From NCBI GenBank assembly GCA_021785795.1, contig JAJYEK010000088.1:1-14395 (forward strand): DNA of 14,395 nucleotides, read 5' to 3'. Position 1 is the first letter of the stretch; every line of letters begins with the position of its first letter. Source of the stretch: Pseudomonadota bacterium. Lineage in GTDB: Bacteria > Pseudomonadota > Gammaproteobacteria > Acidiferrobacterales > UBA6901. Under the pieces are notes generated by a model. The model did not search any database. It was given only the letters and a program-made list of their open reading frames with translations, and was not told the DNA's origin. A program made the position numbers and the translations under genes. Shown piece by piece: positions 1 to 6,828 of this stretch.

Positions 1-1482
1 ACGATGTATCTCTTGTTCAGTCTGCTGATGTTCTTCGTTGCCGGCAGCTTCGCGATGCTGATCCGTGCCGAGCTGTTTTCGCCCGGCATGCAGATCATGA
101 AGCCTTACTTCTTCAACCAGCTCATCACGATGCATGGCCTGGTCATGATTTTCGGGGCCATCATGCCCGGGTTCGTCGGCTTTGCCAACTGGCTGATCCC
201 GATGATGATCGGGGCGCCTGACATGGCGCTGCCGCGCCTCAATAACTGGAGCTTCTGGATCCTGCCGTTCGCCTTCACGCTCATGCTCAGCTCGTTTTTC
301 ATGCCGGGCGGAGCGCCGGGGACCGGCTGGACCATGTATGCCCCGCTGTCAGTCCAGGCGCCCATCGGCATGGATTGCGTGATTTTCGCCATCCACATGC
401 TGGGCATATCTTCGGTGCTGGGTGCGATCAATATTATTGTCACCATTCTCAACATGCGCGCTCCCGGCATGACGCTGATGAAGATGCCCATGTTCGTGTG
501 GACCTGGCTCATCACCGCCTTTCTGCTGGTTGCCGTGATGCCGGTGCTCGCCGGTACCGTCACCATGGTGCTGATGGACCGTCACTTTGGCACCCATTTC
601 TTTGAAGCCGCCGGCGGCGGCGATCCGGTGCTGTATCAGCACCTGTTCTGGTTCTTCGGGCATCCTGAAGTCTATATCATGATCCTGCCGGCTTTCGGCA
701 TTATTTCCCAGATCATTCCCACGTTTTCGCGCAAGCCGCTGTTCGGCTACGAGTCCATGGTTTTCGCAACGGCCTCGATCGCGTTCCTGTCCTTCATCGT
801 GTGGGGGCATCACATGTTCACCGTGGGCATGCCGGCCCCGGCTGAAATGTTCTTCATGTACTCAACGATGCTGATTGCAGTTCCGACAGGCGTGAAGATA
901 TTCAACTGGGTCGCCACCATGTGGCGCGGGTCGCTCAGCTTCGAGACTCCGATGCTGTTCGCCATAGGCTTTCTGGTCATGTTCACAATCGGCGGACTGT
1001 CGGGTCTGATGCTCGCGGTCGTGCCGGCAGATTTCCAGTATCACAATACGTATTTCGTCGTGGCCCATTTCCACTACGTGCTGTTCGCCGGCGCCGCCAT
1101 GGCCATGATGGGGGGCTGTTACTACTGGCTTCCCAAGTGGACCGGCCATATGTACAACGAAACTCTGGGCAAGTGGCATTTTTGGCTGACGACCATTTTC
1201 TTCAACCTGACCTTCTTCCCGATGCATTTTCTCGGCCTCGCCGGCATGCCGCGCCGAATTCCCGACTACGCGTTGCAGTTCACGGACCTAAACCGTGTTG
1301 TCAGCATCAGCGCCTTTGGCCTCGGGCTGAGCCAGCTGCTCTGGGTGTACGTCGTCTACCAGACGGTCAAGGGCGGAAAGAAGGCGACAGACAGGGTATG
1401 GGAGGGCGCCGAGGGCCTGGAATGGACACTGAGCTCGCCCCCTCCTTATCACAGCTTTGCCACGGCGCCCACAGTCAAATAG
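1..1482 (+). CDS. ctaD: Cytochrome c oxidase subunit I, aa3-type (5' partial)
   Basis: Catalytic subunit of the heme-copper oxidase, which reduces O2 and pumps protons in the inner membrane. The reading frame is open from base 1 and the first residues (T-M-Y-L) match an internal stretch just before the first helix, so the true start lies upstream. Numbering from the Met at base 4, the heme a ligand is H44 (in MHG) and the CuB/tyrosine centre is H220 with E222 and Y224 (GHPEVY, typical of A1-family oxidases). The other CuB histidines are H269-H270, and H355 and H357 (HFHYV) are the remaining heme ligands. The K-channel motif TGVKIFNW and the D-channel motif GAPDMALPR are present. All metal and heme ligands are therefore intact and the enzyme looks functional. 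Subunit II (ctaC) would be expected just upstream. The stop is TAG. Confidence 0.97.
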   Translation, partial: TMYLLFSLLMFFVAGSFAMLIRAELFSPGMQIMKPYFFNQLITMHGLVMIFGAIMPGFVGFANWLIPMMIGAPDMALPRLNNWSFWILPFAFTLMLSSFFMPGGAPGTGWTMYAPLSVQAPIGMDCVIFAIHMLGISSVLGAINIIVTILNMRAPGMTLMKMPMFVWTWLITAFLLVAVMPVLAGTVTMVLMDRHFGTHFFEAAGGGDPVLYQHLFWFFGHPEVYIMILPAFGIISQIIPTFSRKPLFGYESMVFATASIAFLSFIVWGHHMFTVGMPAPAEMFFMYSTMLIAVPTGVKIFNWVATMWRGSLSFETPMLFAIGFLVMFTIGGLSGLMLAVVPADFQYHNTYFVVAHFHYVLFAGAAMAMMGGCYYWLPKWTGHMYNETLGKWHFWLTTIFFNLTFFPMHFLGLAGMPRRIPDYALQFTDLNRVVSISAFGLGLSQLLWVYVVYQTVKGGKKATDRVWEGAEGLEWTLSSPPPYHSFATAPTVK

Positions 1483-1539
1483 CGCCCGGCGGAGCGCTTG
1501 GGTGCAGGGCGCACAATGTGGCCAGGAAATGGAGGATAA

Positions 1540-1662
1540 ATGGACGACGGGACCAGCAGGGGCGATACGCTGCGCCGGGTAAATCGGCGTACGGCGACCG
1601 TGCTGGGGCTGATCGCCCTGGGGCTCTTCCTGTATACGATAGTGCGGGGCTTCTTTCGATGA
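1540..1662 (+). CDS. Cytochrome oxidase small assembly protein (40 aa)
   Basis: A 40-residue protein with a short polar and basic N-terminus (RRVNRRTAT, about residues 12-20) and one hydrophobic helix (about 21-35), ending in RGFFR. It lies 57 bp after ctaD, where many beta- and gammaproteobacterial oxidase loci carry a tiny single-span protein annotated as cytochrome oxidase small assembly protein. Size, basic lead-in, single helix and position all match. A GGAGG-like site (GGAGGATAA, bases 1531-1539) directly precedes the ATG; the core GGAGG is 4 nt from the start. Its stop is fused to an ATG (ATGA, 1659-1662), an arrangement that usually couples it to a following ctaG, but no ctaG follows. 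The exact function in the family is not well defined. The assignment rests on context and architecture. Confidence 0.72.
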   Translation: MDDGTSRGDTLRRVNRRTATVLGLIALGLFLYTIVRGFFR

Positions 1663-1885
1663 CAGGCCCCACGCGGGACCAGGAGGCAGCCGGGGTTGCA
1701 TCCGGCCGCCGGGCAGGAAAGTCCTTCCTGAACGGAGCGCTGTCGCAGCGGCAGGCCTCGCCGCTGCCGGTAGCGCGGAGCGGCGGGGGAAATATCAGGC
1801 CCCGCGTGACTCGACGACAGCCACACTGCCGGTTGCCGGAATTTGCGTGATCGAAAAAAACCACCACGACAGAAGGGGATTGAAC
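1663..1885 (+). other. Intergenic gap at the expected ctaG position
   Basis: About 220 bp between the small assembly gene and ctaE. None of the three forward frames shows the CtaG/Cox11 hallmarks (an N-terminal membrane anchor, then a periplasmic beta domain with a Cys-x-Cys copper site). A 63-codon frame starts at the ATG overlapping the upstream stop (1659-1850). It encodes an arginine-, glycine- and serine-rich sequence with no membrane segment and a single cysteine, so it is either non-coding or a remnant. A perfect 8-bp hairpin lies within the gap: GCAGCGGC at 1745-1752, a 7-nt loop, and GCCGCTGC at 1760-1767. The gap ends with the ribosome binding site of ctaE. Confidence 0.6.
1871..1878 (+). 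promoter_or_regulatory. Ribosome binding site fixing the ctaE start
   Basis: AGAAGGGG lies 7 nt before the ATG at 1886. The frame also stays open back to a GTG at 1847, but that start has no comparable site and would add 13 residues not seen at the start of subunit III proteins. The ATG at 1886 is therefore preferred. Confidence 0.7.
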
Positions 1886-2725
1886 ATGTCTGCAACGCAC
1901 GACCACTACTACCTGCCAAGCCCAAGCCCGTGGCCGCTGACGGCTTCTGCGGGGCTGTTTACGCTCGCGCTTGGCACCGTCCTGACCATCAACGACCTGG
2001 GAGCCGGACCGTGGGTTCTGTTGGCAGGTGGCGTGATCATCGCGTTCATGATGACGCGCTGGTTTGGCCAGGTGGTCGGCGAGAGTGAAGGCGCTGCCTA
2101 CAACGCGCAGGTGGACATGTCGTTCCGTATGGGCATGGCATGGTTTATCTTCTCCGAGGTCATGTTCTTTGCGGCCTTTTTCGGCGCGCTCTTCTTCGAA
2201 CGCCACTATTCCGTGCCCTGGATCGCAGCGGACCATATTCTATGGCCAGGCTTCCATGCGGCCTGGCCGACGAGCGGTCCAAAAGGCGCAGCGTTCACGC
2301 CCATGTCACCTTGGGGCATCCCGGCGATCAATACGCTTATCCTGTTGACATCGGGGGCAACTGTGACCTGGGCCCACTGGGGGCTGCTCAAAAGCAACCG
2401 GGCCCAGCTCATCGTTGGCCTGGTGCTCACGATCCTCCTCGGTTGCAGCTTTCTTGCGCTCCAGGCCCATGAGTATTACATGGCCTACACGCATTTCGGG
2501 CTGACGCTGAAGGCCGGTGTCTACGGGGCGACCTTCTTCATGCTGACGGGATTTCACGGTCTGCACGTGACCATCGGGACCATCATGCTGATTGTGATGC
2601 TGGTCCGCAGCATCAAGGGACATTTCCGCCCCGACCACCACTTTGCCTTCGAGGCGGTGTCGTGGTATTGGCACTTCGTGGATGTGGTGTGGCTTGCGCT
2701 GTTTATTTTCGTTTACTGGCTGTAA
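1886..2725 (+). CDS. ctaE: Cytochrome c oxidase subunit III
   Basis: Core subunit III of the aa3 oxidase, an integral inner-membrane protein that stabilises subunit I and sustains proton uptake. The 279-residue product has the family length and seven hydrophobic spans. The N-terminus (MSATHDHYYLPSPSPWP) is the typical proteobacterial subunit III start. The conserved carboxylate is E91 in the FSEVMFF motif. The late motifs LQAHEY, GFHGLHV and VSWYWHFVDVVW are all present, so the protein appears complete. It is separated from subunit I by the small assembly gene and the gap that replaces ctaG. It is followed at once by a strong hairpin, which suggests transcription from the ctaD side ends or is attenuated here. 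Confidence 0.96.
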   Translation: MSATHDHYYLPSPSPWPLTASAGLFTLALGTVLTINDLGAGPWVLLAGGVIIAFMMTRWFGQVVGESEGAAYNAQVDMSFRMGMAWFIFSEVMFFAAFFGALFFERHYSVPWIAADHILWPGFHAAWPTSGPKGAAFTPMSPWGIPAINTLILLTSGATVTWAHWGLLKSNRAQLIVGLVLTILLGCSFLALQAHEYYMAYTHFGLTLKAGVYGATFFMLTGFHGLHVTIGTIMLIVMLVRSIKGHFRPDHHFAFEAVSWYWHFVDVVWLALFIFVYWL

Positions 2726-2733
2726 ACACAGAG

Positions 2734-2765
2734 GCCGGCGGCACCGGGCCCCCGGTGCCGCCGGC
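2734..2765. terminator. Strong GC hairpin between convergent genes
   Basis: A perfect inverted repeat: GCCGGCGGCACCGGG, two C residues, CCCGGTGCCGCCGGC (15 pairs, realistically 14 with a 4-nt loop). It sits 8 bp after the ctaE stop and 32 bp from the stop of the convergent DUF2909 gene. There is no T-tract on either side, so it is not a canonical intrinsic terminator. It may act as a bidirectional terminator, an mRNA 3'-end stabiliser, or both. Confidence 0.6.
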
Positions 2766-2797
2766 GTCGCCAAACGCCGCCGTTCTGGAAGTGACCG

Positions 2798-3019
2798 CTA
2801 CGGGCTAATGCCGTGCGGGGTGATCAGCCCGAAGTAGAATCCGGCAATCATCAGGAAGAACAGCGCCAGGGACAGGACAATGCGCACCGTCAGAAACCGG
2901 ACGGCGCGGGTTCCCTGCCCCCGGTCCTTATAAAGGAATGCCAGCGCCGAGAACAGGCTTCCGACGACCAACAGCAGCATCACTACAATGATGATGCGGA
3001 AAATGAGGGAGGTATTCAT
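2798..3019 (-). CDS. Twin transmembrane protein, DUF2909 family
   Basis: A 73-residue protein with two hydrophobic helices (about residues 5-28 and 44-66) separated by a short polar loop containing YKDRGQGTR. This matches the DUF2909 twin-transmembrane proteins, which in Pseudomonas and related genomes lie antisense between subunit III and SURF1, exactly as here. The function is unknown. The conserved position suggests a role linked to the oxidase or its assembly. The start at 3019 has no clear Shine-Dalgarno site; a GC-rich palindrome (GGGCGCGCC) lies immediately before it. It is convergent with ctaE and divergent from SURF1. Confidence 0.85.
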   Translation of the reverse strand: MNTSLIFRIIIVVMLLLVVGSLFSALAFLYKDRGQGTRAVRFLTVRIVLSLALFFLMIAGFYFGLITPHGISP

Positions 3020-3103
3020 GCGGCGCGCCCAAGTTAGTTTTCAGGAGAATGAAGTATACTCAGTGTAACCCGATTACCGGTTTGCGCAATATTCAGTTTT
3101 CCC

Positions 3104-3838
3104 ATGCCGACTTCCCGAATCAGATTCCGCCCCGGCCTTGTCCCGACGCTTGCAACCCTGCTGCTCTTGCCGACGCTAATCGCGCTCGGATTCTGGCAGC
3201 TCGATCGGGCAAGAGCGGCGCGCGCGCTGCAGGCGCAGATCGATGCGCACGCCCGGGAGACGGCTATCGTGATCGGCCGGAAATTGCTGCGCCCTGGTGA
3301 GTTGCGTTATTCCCGCATCATCGCCAGGGGCTACTACGATGCTCGTCACCAATTTCTGCTCGACAACCAGGTGCACAATGGATTTGCCGGCTATGACGTC
3401 ATCACCCCGATGCGCATCGCCGGTAGTGACACGCGGATCCTGGTCAACCGTGGCTGGATACCCATGGGAGCGAATCGCACCCATCTCCCGCCAGTTGCTA
3501 CGCCAAGGGGAGAACAGGTTGTCGCGGGTGTCGCCATGATTCCGGATGCCCACTATTTCACGCTGGCGCATCCCCGTCCGATATCCGGAAAGTGGCCGCC
3601 CGTATGGGAAAACCTGGACATGCGGCGGTTCCGGCGGGCGGTTCCGTTCCCGGTGCAACCCGCGGTCGTTCTGCTCGATCCGCACAGTCCCGCAGGAGGA
3701 TTTGTTCGCAAATGGCCACGATATGATACCGGGATTGCGATGCATCAGTCCTATGCAGGCCAATGGTTCCTGCTGGCGGCGGCTCTGCTGGTCATTTACG
3801 TTTGGGTCAATGTAAAGCGCGTTCCTGTGGATTCCTGA
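3104..3838 (+). CDS. SURF1 family cytochrome oxidase biogenesis protein
   Basis: A 244-residue inner-membrane assembly factor. SURF1 proteins (Shy1 in yeast) help place heme a into subunit I, and bacterial members are reported to bind heme A. The architecture is canonical: one N-terminal helix (about 12-31) ending in GFWQLDRA, a periplasmic domain with YYDARHQFLLDNQ (78-89), GYDVITP (96-102) and ILVNRGWIP (112-120), then a C-terminal helix (about 221-236). The conserved histidine before the second helix is H214, in HQSYAGQWF. The ATG at 3104 puts the first helix at the usual distance from the N-terminus, although the ribosome site is weak. The stop overlaps the next start as ATGA, so the two genes are probably translationally coupled. 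Confidence 0.95.
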   Translation: MPTSRIRFRPGLVPTLATLLLLPTLIALGFWQLDRARAARALQAQIDAHARETAIVIGRKLLRPGELRYSRIIARGYYDARHQFLLDNQVHNGFAGYDVITPMRIAGSDTRILVNRGWIPMGANRTHLPPVATPRGEQVVAGVAMIPDAHYFTLAHPRPISGKWPPVWENLDMRRFRRAVPFPVQPAVVLLDPHSPAGGFVRKWPRYDTGIAMHQSYAGQWFLLAAALLVIYVWVNVKRVPVDS

Positions 3839-4476
3839 TGAGCCAAGTGATGAGACCTGATGAACAGACAGCGCAGCCGGAGCGTCGTGGCCGCGGCAGA
3901 ATCAAGCTGTTCCTGATCATCATGGTATTTTTTTTGCCACAGATCATTGCCTACCTGCTCTATTACGGAGGGTGGCGATCGCATTCCTTGGTCAATCATG
4001 GCCAGCTGATCCAGCCGGCACGCCCGATCGGCGACGTTCGCCTCCAGTCTCTGGACGGGAAGACATTTCCCTTCAGCGCGCTGCGCGGCAAGTGGCTGAT
4101 GGTTTACTTCGGTTCGTCGTCGTGCGACAGCGCCTGCGTGCAGGACCTTTACAAGATGCGGCAGGTACGCATTGCCCAAGGAGGTAATGCAACGCGCCTC
4201 AGAAGGCTGTTCGTGGTGACCGCGAACCGCAACCTGGACCACCTGCACGCGATATTGCAGTATTATCCGGGCATGCGGGTCGTCGTGGGCCCGCCCGCTG
4301 CAGTCGCGTCTCTGGCTGGACAGTTCGCTATCGACGGGAACCTGCCAGATCGACTCAATCGTATCTACATCGTGGATCCGCTCGGAAACCTGATGATGAG
4401 CTATCCCCCGGACGCCGATCCAGAAGGAATACGCAAAGACCTTGTGCGCCTGCTGCAGGTGTCCCAAGTGGGCTAG
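3838..4476 (+). CDS. Membrane-anchored thioredoxin-fold protein of the cox locus (SCO-like)
   Basis: A 212-residue protein with one N-terminal helix (about 22-43) and a periplasmic thioredoxin-like domain. It starts at the ATG overlapping the SURF1 stop. The domain carries FPFSALRGKWLMVYFGS followed by C96-D-S-A-C100, a CxxxC spacing like the copper site of SCO/SenC proteins, and a late strand IYIVDPLGNLMMSYP as in SCO relatives. The SCO copper-ligand histidine, normally near the start of that late strand, is not present; the aligned positions hold R172 and R175. This is the conserved membrane protein found between SURF1 and ctaA in many beta- and gammaproteobacterial oxidase loci, often left as hypothetical. 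A redox or copper-delivery role for the CuA or CuB centres is plausible from fold and context but not shown. Confidence 0.8.
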   Translation: MSQVMRPDEQTAQPERRGRGRIKLFLIIMVFFLPQIIAYLLYYGGWRSHSLVNHGQLIQPARPIGDVRLQSLDGKTFPFSALRGKWLMVYFGSSSCDSACVQDLYKMRQVRIAQGGNATRLRRLFVVTANRNLDHLHAILQYYPGMRVVVGPPAAVASLAGQFAIDGNLPDRLNRIYIVDPLGNLMMSYPPDADPEGIRKDLVRLLQVSQVG

Positions 4477-4479
4477 CCT

Positions 4480-5514
4480 ATGCTAAGCCTGAGTGCCTCG
4501 ACGAAGTACTTCCGGCTTGCGCTCGGCTGTACGACGCTTGCCTATACGCTGTTGCTGTTCGGGGTTTATACCCGCCTGTCAGATGCCAATCCTGGTTGCC
4601 AGGCATGGTCCGGCTGCTACGGCAAGCCCTTTGCGCCACTTACTGCCAGGGAGATTTACGAGGAGCGGCGCGGCCAGACTCCGCTTCCGGACGCCGTTAA
4701 ACAGAATGCCCGGATGAATGCGATCTATAGGTATCTGCCCGCCATCCTTGGACTGTTCCTGATCCGCCTCGCCGATCTCGGCCACAAGTCGCGCAAGCGC
4801 TACCGCGCGTTGCAGTTTATAGTACCCGCAACAGCCGCGGTCCTGGCATTCCTGCAGTCGGGGCTTGGGATTGTTGCTGCCGGCCGGCATCCGAGGGGTC
4901 CGTTCGCCATGGCGGACCTGATTCTCGCCCTGACGATACTGGGGATGCTATGGTGGGCAACGCTGCGCGAGCAGCGATTTTGGCGGCCCGTGCCGCCCCA
5001 TCCTCGCATCCAGCATCTGCGATCGCGTGCCGTGGTCGCGTTGCTGCTCGTTGCGGCGGTCATCCTGCTCGGCGGGTGGACCGCCGCGAATAATGCTGGA
5101 CTGGCCTGCCCTGATTTTCCGACCTGTCAGGGAGGCTGGTGGCCACCGATGGATTTCGCTGACGGATTCTCGCTCTGGCGCATTGTTGGTGTGAACCACC
5201 GAGGTGGTATGCTGGACCTGTCGGGAATTACCGCCATCGATGTAACGCATCGCGTTGCGGCGCTGATCGTTCTGCTCTACGTTGGGTGGCTCGCGCTGCG
5301 TACAATGCGGGTCGGGTTCGACAGCAACCTGTGCCGCTACGGAATGCTGGTGTTGGTGCTGCTTCTCGGCGAAACGGTCGCGGGAGTGATGGATGTGGTG
5401 CTGCGCTTGCCGTTGCTGGTGGAAATTATCCATGGCGCTATCGGGGTCCTGCTCATGCTGAGCCTGATTGCACTGAACCATGTTCTCCGGCCGCGCCAGT
5501 TCGTTGCGGAGTGA
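4480..5514 (+). CDS. ctaA: Heme A synthase, COX15/CtaA family (atypical N-terminal half)
   Basis: A 344-residue, roughly eight-helix membrane protein. CtaA oxidises the C8 methyl of heme O to give heme A. The protein is an internal repeat of two four-helix halves. The C-terminal half is regular: the cysteine pair C210 and C216 (ACPDFPTC) and the heme-ligand histidines H257 (THR) and H318 (IHGAIG). The N-terminal half keeps its cysteine pair (C40, C46), but the expected EMIHRY motif reads NAIYRY, with N80 for the conserved Glu and Y83 for the His. The expected HLLGG motif reads DLILA, with D146 for the second His. Family identity is firm, but catalytic competence is doubtful. It starts 3 bp after the upstream stop, consistent with one operon with SURF1. 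Confidence 0.9.
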   Translation: MLSLSASTKYFRLALGCTTLAYTLLLFGVYTRLSDANPGCQAWSGCYGKPFAPLTAREIYEERRGQTPLPDAVKQNARMNAIYRYLPAILGLFLIRLADLGHKSRKRYRALQFIVPATAAVLAFLQSGLGIVAAGRHPRGPFAMADLILALTILGMLWWATLREQRFWRPVPPHPRIQHLRSRAVVALLLVAAVILLGGWTAANNAGLACPDFPTCQGGWWPPMDFADGFSLWRIVGVNHRGGMLDLSGITAIDVTHRVAALIVLLYVGWLALRTMRVGFDSNLCRYGMLVLVLLLGETVAGVMDVVLRLPLLVEIIHGAIGVLLMLSLIALNHVLRPRQFVAE

Positions 5515-5747
5515 TCCGTACGGAACGACCGATGCCGCAGCGGATTCCGGAAATGAGGCCTTGGCGCTGCTCATGGACGTTCGTTTTCGGACGGGGGAAT
5601 GCAGGAACGCACCGCTTGATATCAGGTTCCTCGGGAGAAGAGGGCCTGGTATCGCCTGGGGCGCGGCGGCAGAGGTAAGCCGATCAACAGGCGGAAGGGG
5701 CACTTGTCTTTGCACCGCCACACTTTAACCTTAGGTACGGAGCCGTG
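5515..5747 (+). other. Gap between ctaA and ctaB
   Basis: About 230 bp between genes that are usually close together in this type of locus. Two overlapping open frames run through it (5286-5678 and 5480-5728). Both begin inside ctaA and their products are arginine- and glycine-rich with no recognisable domain, so I treat them as non-coding. The first ten bases after the ctaA stop form a short palindrome (TCCGTACGGA, 5515-5524). I see no convincing promoter or terminator. Confidence 0.5.
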
Positions 5748-6692
5748 ATGACTACACAGACCGAGACGTCAGCCTTGCCGCCGGGTCGGCAGCGACTCCT
5801 GGGCCAGGCGCGGGAGTTTCTGGAGTTGTGCAAGCCGCGTGTCGTGGCGCTTATCGTGTTTACTGCGATGGTCGGCATGTTGCTAGCGGCCCCGGGCCTG
5901 ATACCGTGGAACGTGCTTGTTTTCGGGACGATCGGCATCGGGCTTGCCGCGAGCTCGGCTGCCAGCATAAATCACCTGCTCGATCAGGCGGTGGACTCGG
6001 CAATGGAGCGCACGCGCGCCCGCCCTTTGCCCACTGGCCAGCTCACCTCACTCCAGGCCCTGCTCTTTGCGCTGGCTATGGCTGCGGTTTCGATGGCGAT
6101 TCTGGTGGTGGAAGTCAATCTGCTCACGGCTGTGCTGACCTGTACCGCGCTTATTGGCTACGGTGTGATCTATACGGTGTATCTCAAATATGCCACACCG
6201 CAGAACATTGTAATCGGAGGCGCCGCGGGTGCCGTGCCGCCGGTTCTGGGCTGGGTTGCCGTCACCGGGCACGTTTCAGCCGATGCGCTGCTCCTGTTCC
6301 TCATCATCTTTGTGTGGACGCCGCCGCACTTTTGGGCCCTGGCACTCTACCGGCAGCCGGAGTATGCACGGGTGCGCATTCCGATGCTGCCTGTTACGCA
6401 CGGCAGCGAGTTCACGCGGCTCCACATCCTGCTGTACACGATCCTGCTGGTGGCCGTAACGGTCCTGCCATTCGCCGTCGGCATGAGTGGCTGGTTCTAC
6501 TTAATGGGTGCGCTGGTGCTCGATGCGGGATTCCTGCGTCTCGCCTGGGGACTGTACCGCCGCTACAGTGACGCACTGGCGCGACGGACCTTTGTGTACT
6601 CCATTCAGTACCTGGCCGTGCTTTTTGCCCTGTTGCTGATCGACCACTATCGTCACTTTATAAGTGCGATGTTCCATCTGCTGATCCGCTGA
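5748..6692 (+). CDS. ctaB: Heme O synthase (protoheme IX farnesyltransferase)
   Basis: A polytopic UbiA-family prenyltransferase that adds a farnesyl group to protoheme IX to give heme O, the substrate of heme A synthase. The 314-residue product has the expected length. The first aspartate-rich motif is intact (N75, D79, D83, followed by ERTRARPLPTG), as are TPQNIVIGGAAGAVPPVLGW and the loop WTPPHFWALALYR with the downstream RIPMLPVTHG. Eight or nine hydrophobic spans are visible. A GTG at 5745 directly precedes the ATG at 5748; GGAG at 5739-5742 lies 5 nt from the ATG, which I therefore prefer. Unlike ctaA, this enzyme shows no loss of key residues. Confidence 0.96.
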   Translation: MTTQTETSALPPGRQRLLGQAREFLELCKPRVVALIVFTAMVGMLLAAPGLIPWNVLVFGTIGIGLAASSAASINHLLDQAVDSAMERTRARPLPTGQLTSLQALLFALAMAAVSMAILVVEVNLLTAVLTCTALIGYGVIYTVYLKYATPQNIVIGGAAGAVPPVLGWVAVTGHVSADALLLFLIIFVWTPPHFWALALYRQPEYARVRIPMLPVTHGSEFTRLHILLYTILLVAVTVLPFAVGMSGWFYLMGALVLDAGFLRLAWGLYRRYSDALARRTFVYSIQYLAVLFALLLIDHYRHFISAMFHLLIR

Positions 6693-6761
6693 CCAGACGG
6701 GGACCGAAGCTTGGCAGAGCGCAACGAAGGGGGTATCTGCCCTCAGAAAGGACGTTGGCCG

Positions 6762-6787
6762 CGCATGCCGGTCGCGAGCGGCATGCG
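6762..6787. other. Intergenic hairpin after ctaB
   Basis: A perfect 9-bp inverted repeat: CGCATGCCG at 6762-6770, an 8-nt loop, and CGGCATGCG at 6779-6787. It lies about 70 bp after the ctaB stop and just upstream of the efflux promoter. There is no T-tract. It could mark the 3' end of the oxidase transcript or be an operator. A sco gene, often found after ctaB, is absent from this stretch. Confidence 0.4.
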
Positions 6788-6798
6788 GCAGCGGCTAC

Positions 6799-6828
6799 TT
6801 GAGATCCATCGCCAGATTTAGGTAGAAT
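6799..6828 (+). promoter_or_regulatory. Putative sigma70 promoter of the efflux operon
   Basis: TTGAGA (6799-6804, five of six matches to TTGACA) and TAGAAT (6823-6828, five of six to TATAAT) are separated by 18 bp, upstream of the outer-membrane channel gene. The region is locally AT-rich against GC-rich surroundings. A small dyad, CTTACTAAG (6841-6849), lies just downstream of the -10, near the expected transcription start, where a repressor could bind. A second TAGAAT at 6890-6895 is too close to the ATG to serve. Confidence 0.5.

Noticed and set aside
1703..1735. A stretch containing GGGCAGGAAAGTCC, resembling a conserved piece of RNase P RNA.
   Set aside because: Only about ten bases match. 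The rest of the RNase P conserved core is absent and the interval is far too short.
1659..1850. A 63-codon frame in the ctaG position as a real gene or a truncated CtaG or DUF2970 protein.
   Set aside because: It has no membrane segment, no Cys-x-Cys and no convincing similarity in any frame. Kept only as part of the gap description.
921..1850. A 309-codon frame overlapping the end of ctaD and the following gap.
   Set aside because: It overlaps a certain gene in another frame, and the product is low-complexity, Arg-rich and without a domain.
5828..6571. A 247-codon frame within ctaB.
   Set aside because: It is a shadow of the heme O synthase gene in another frame, with unusually high His, Cys and Arg and no domain.
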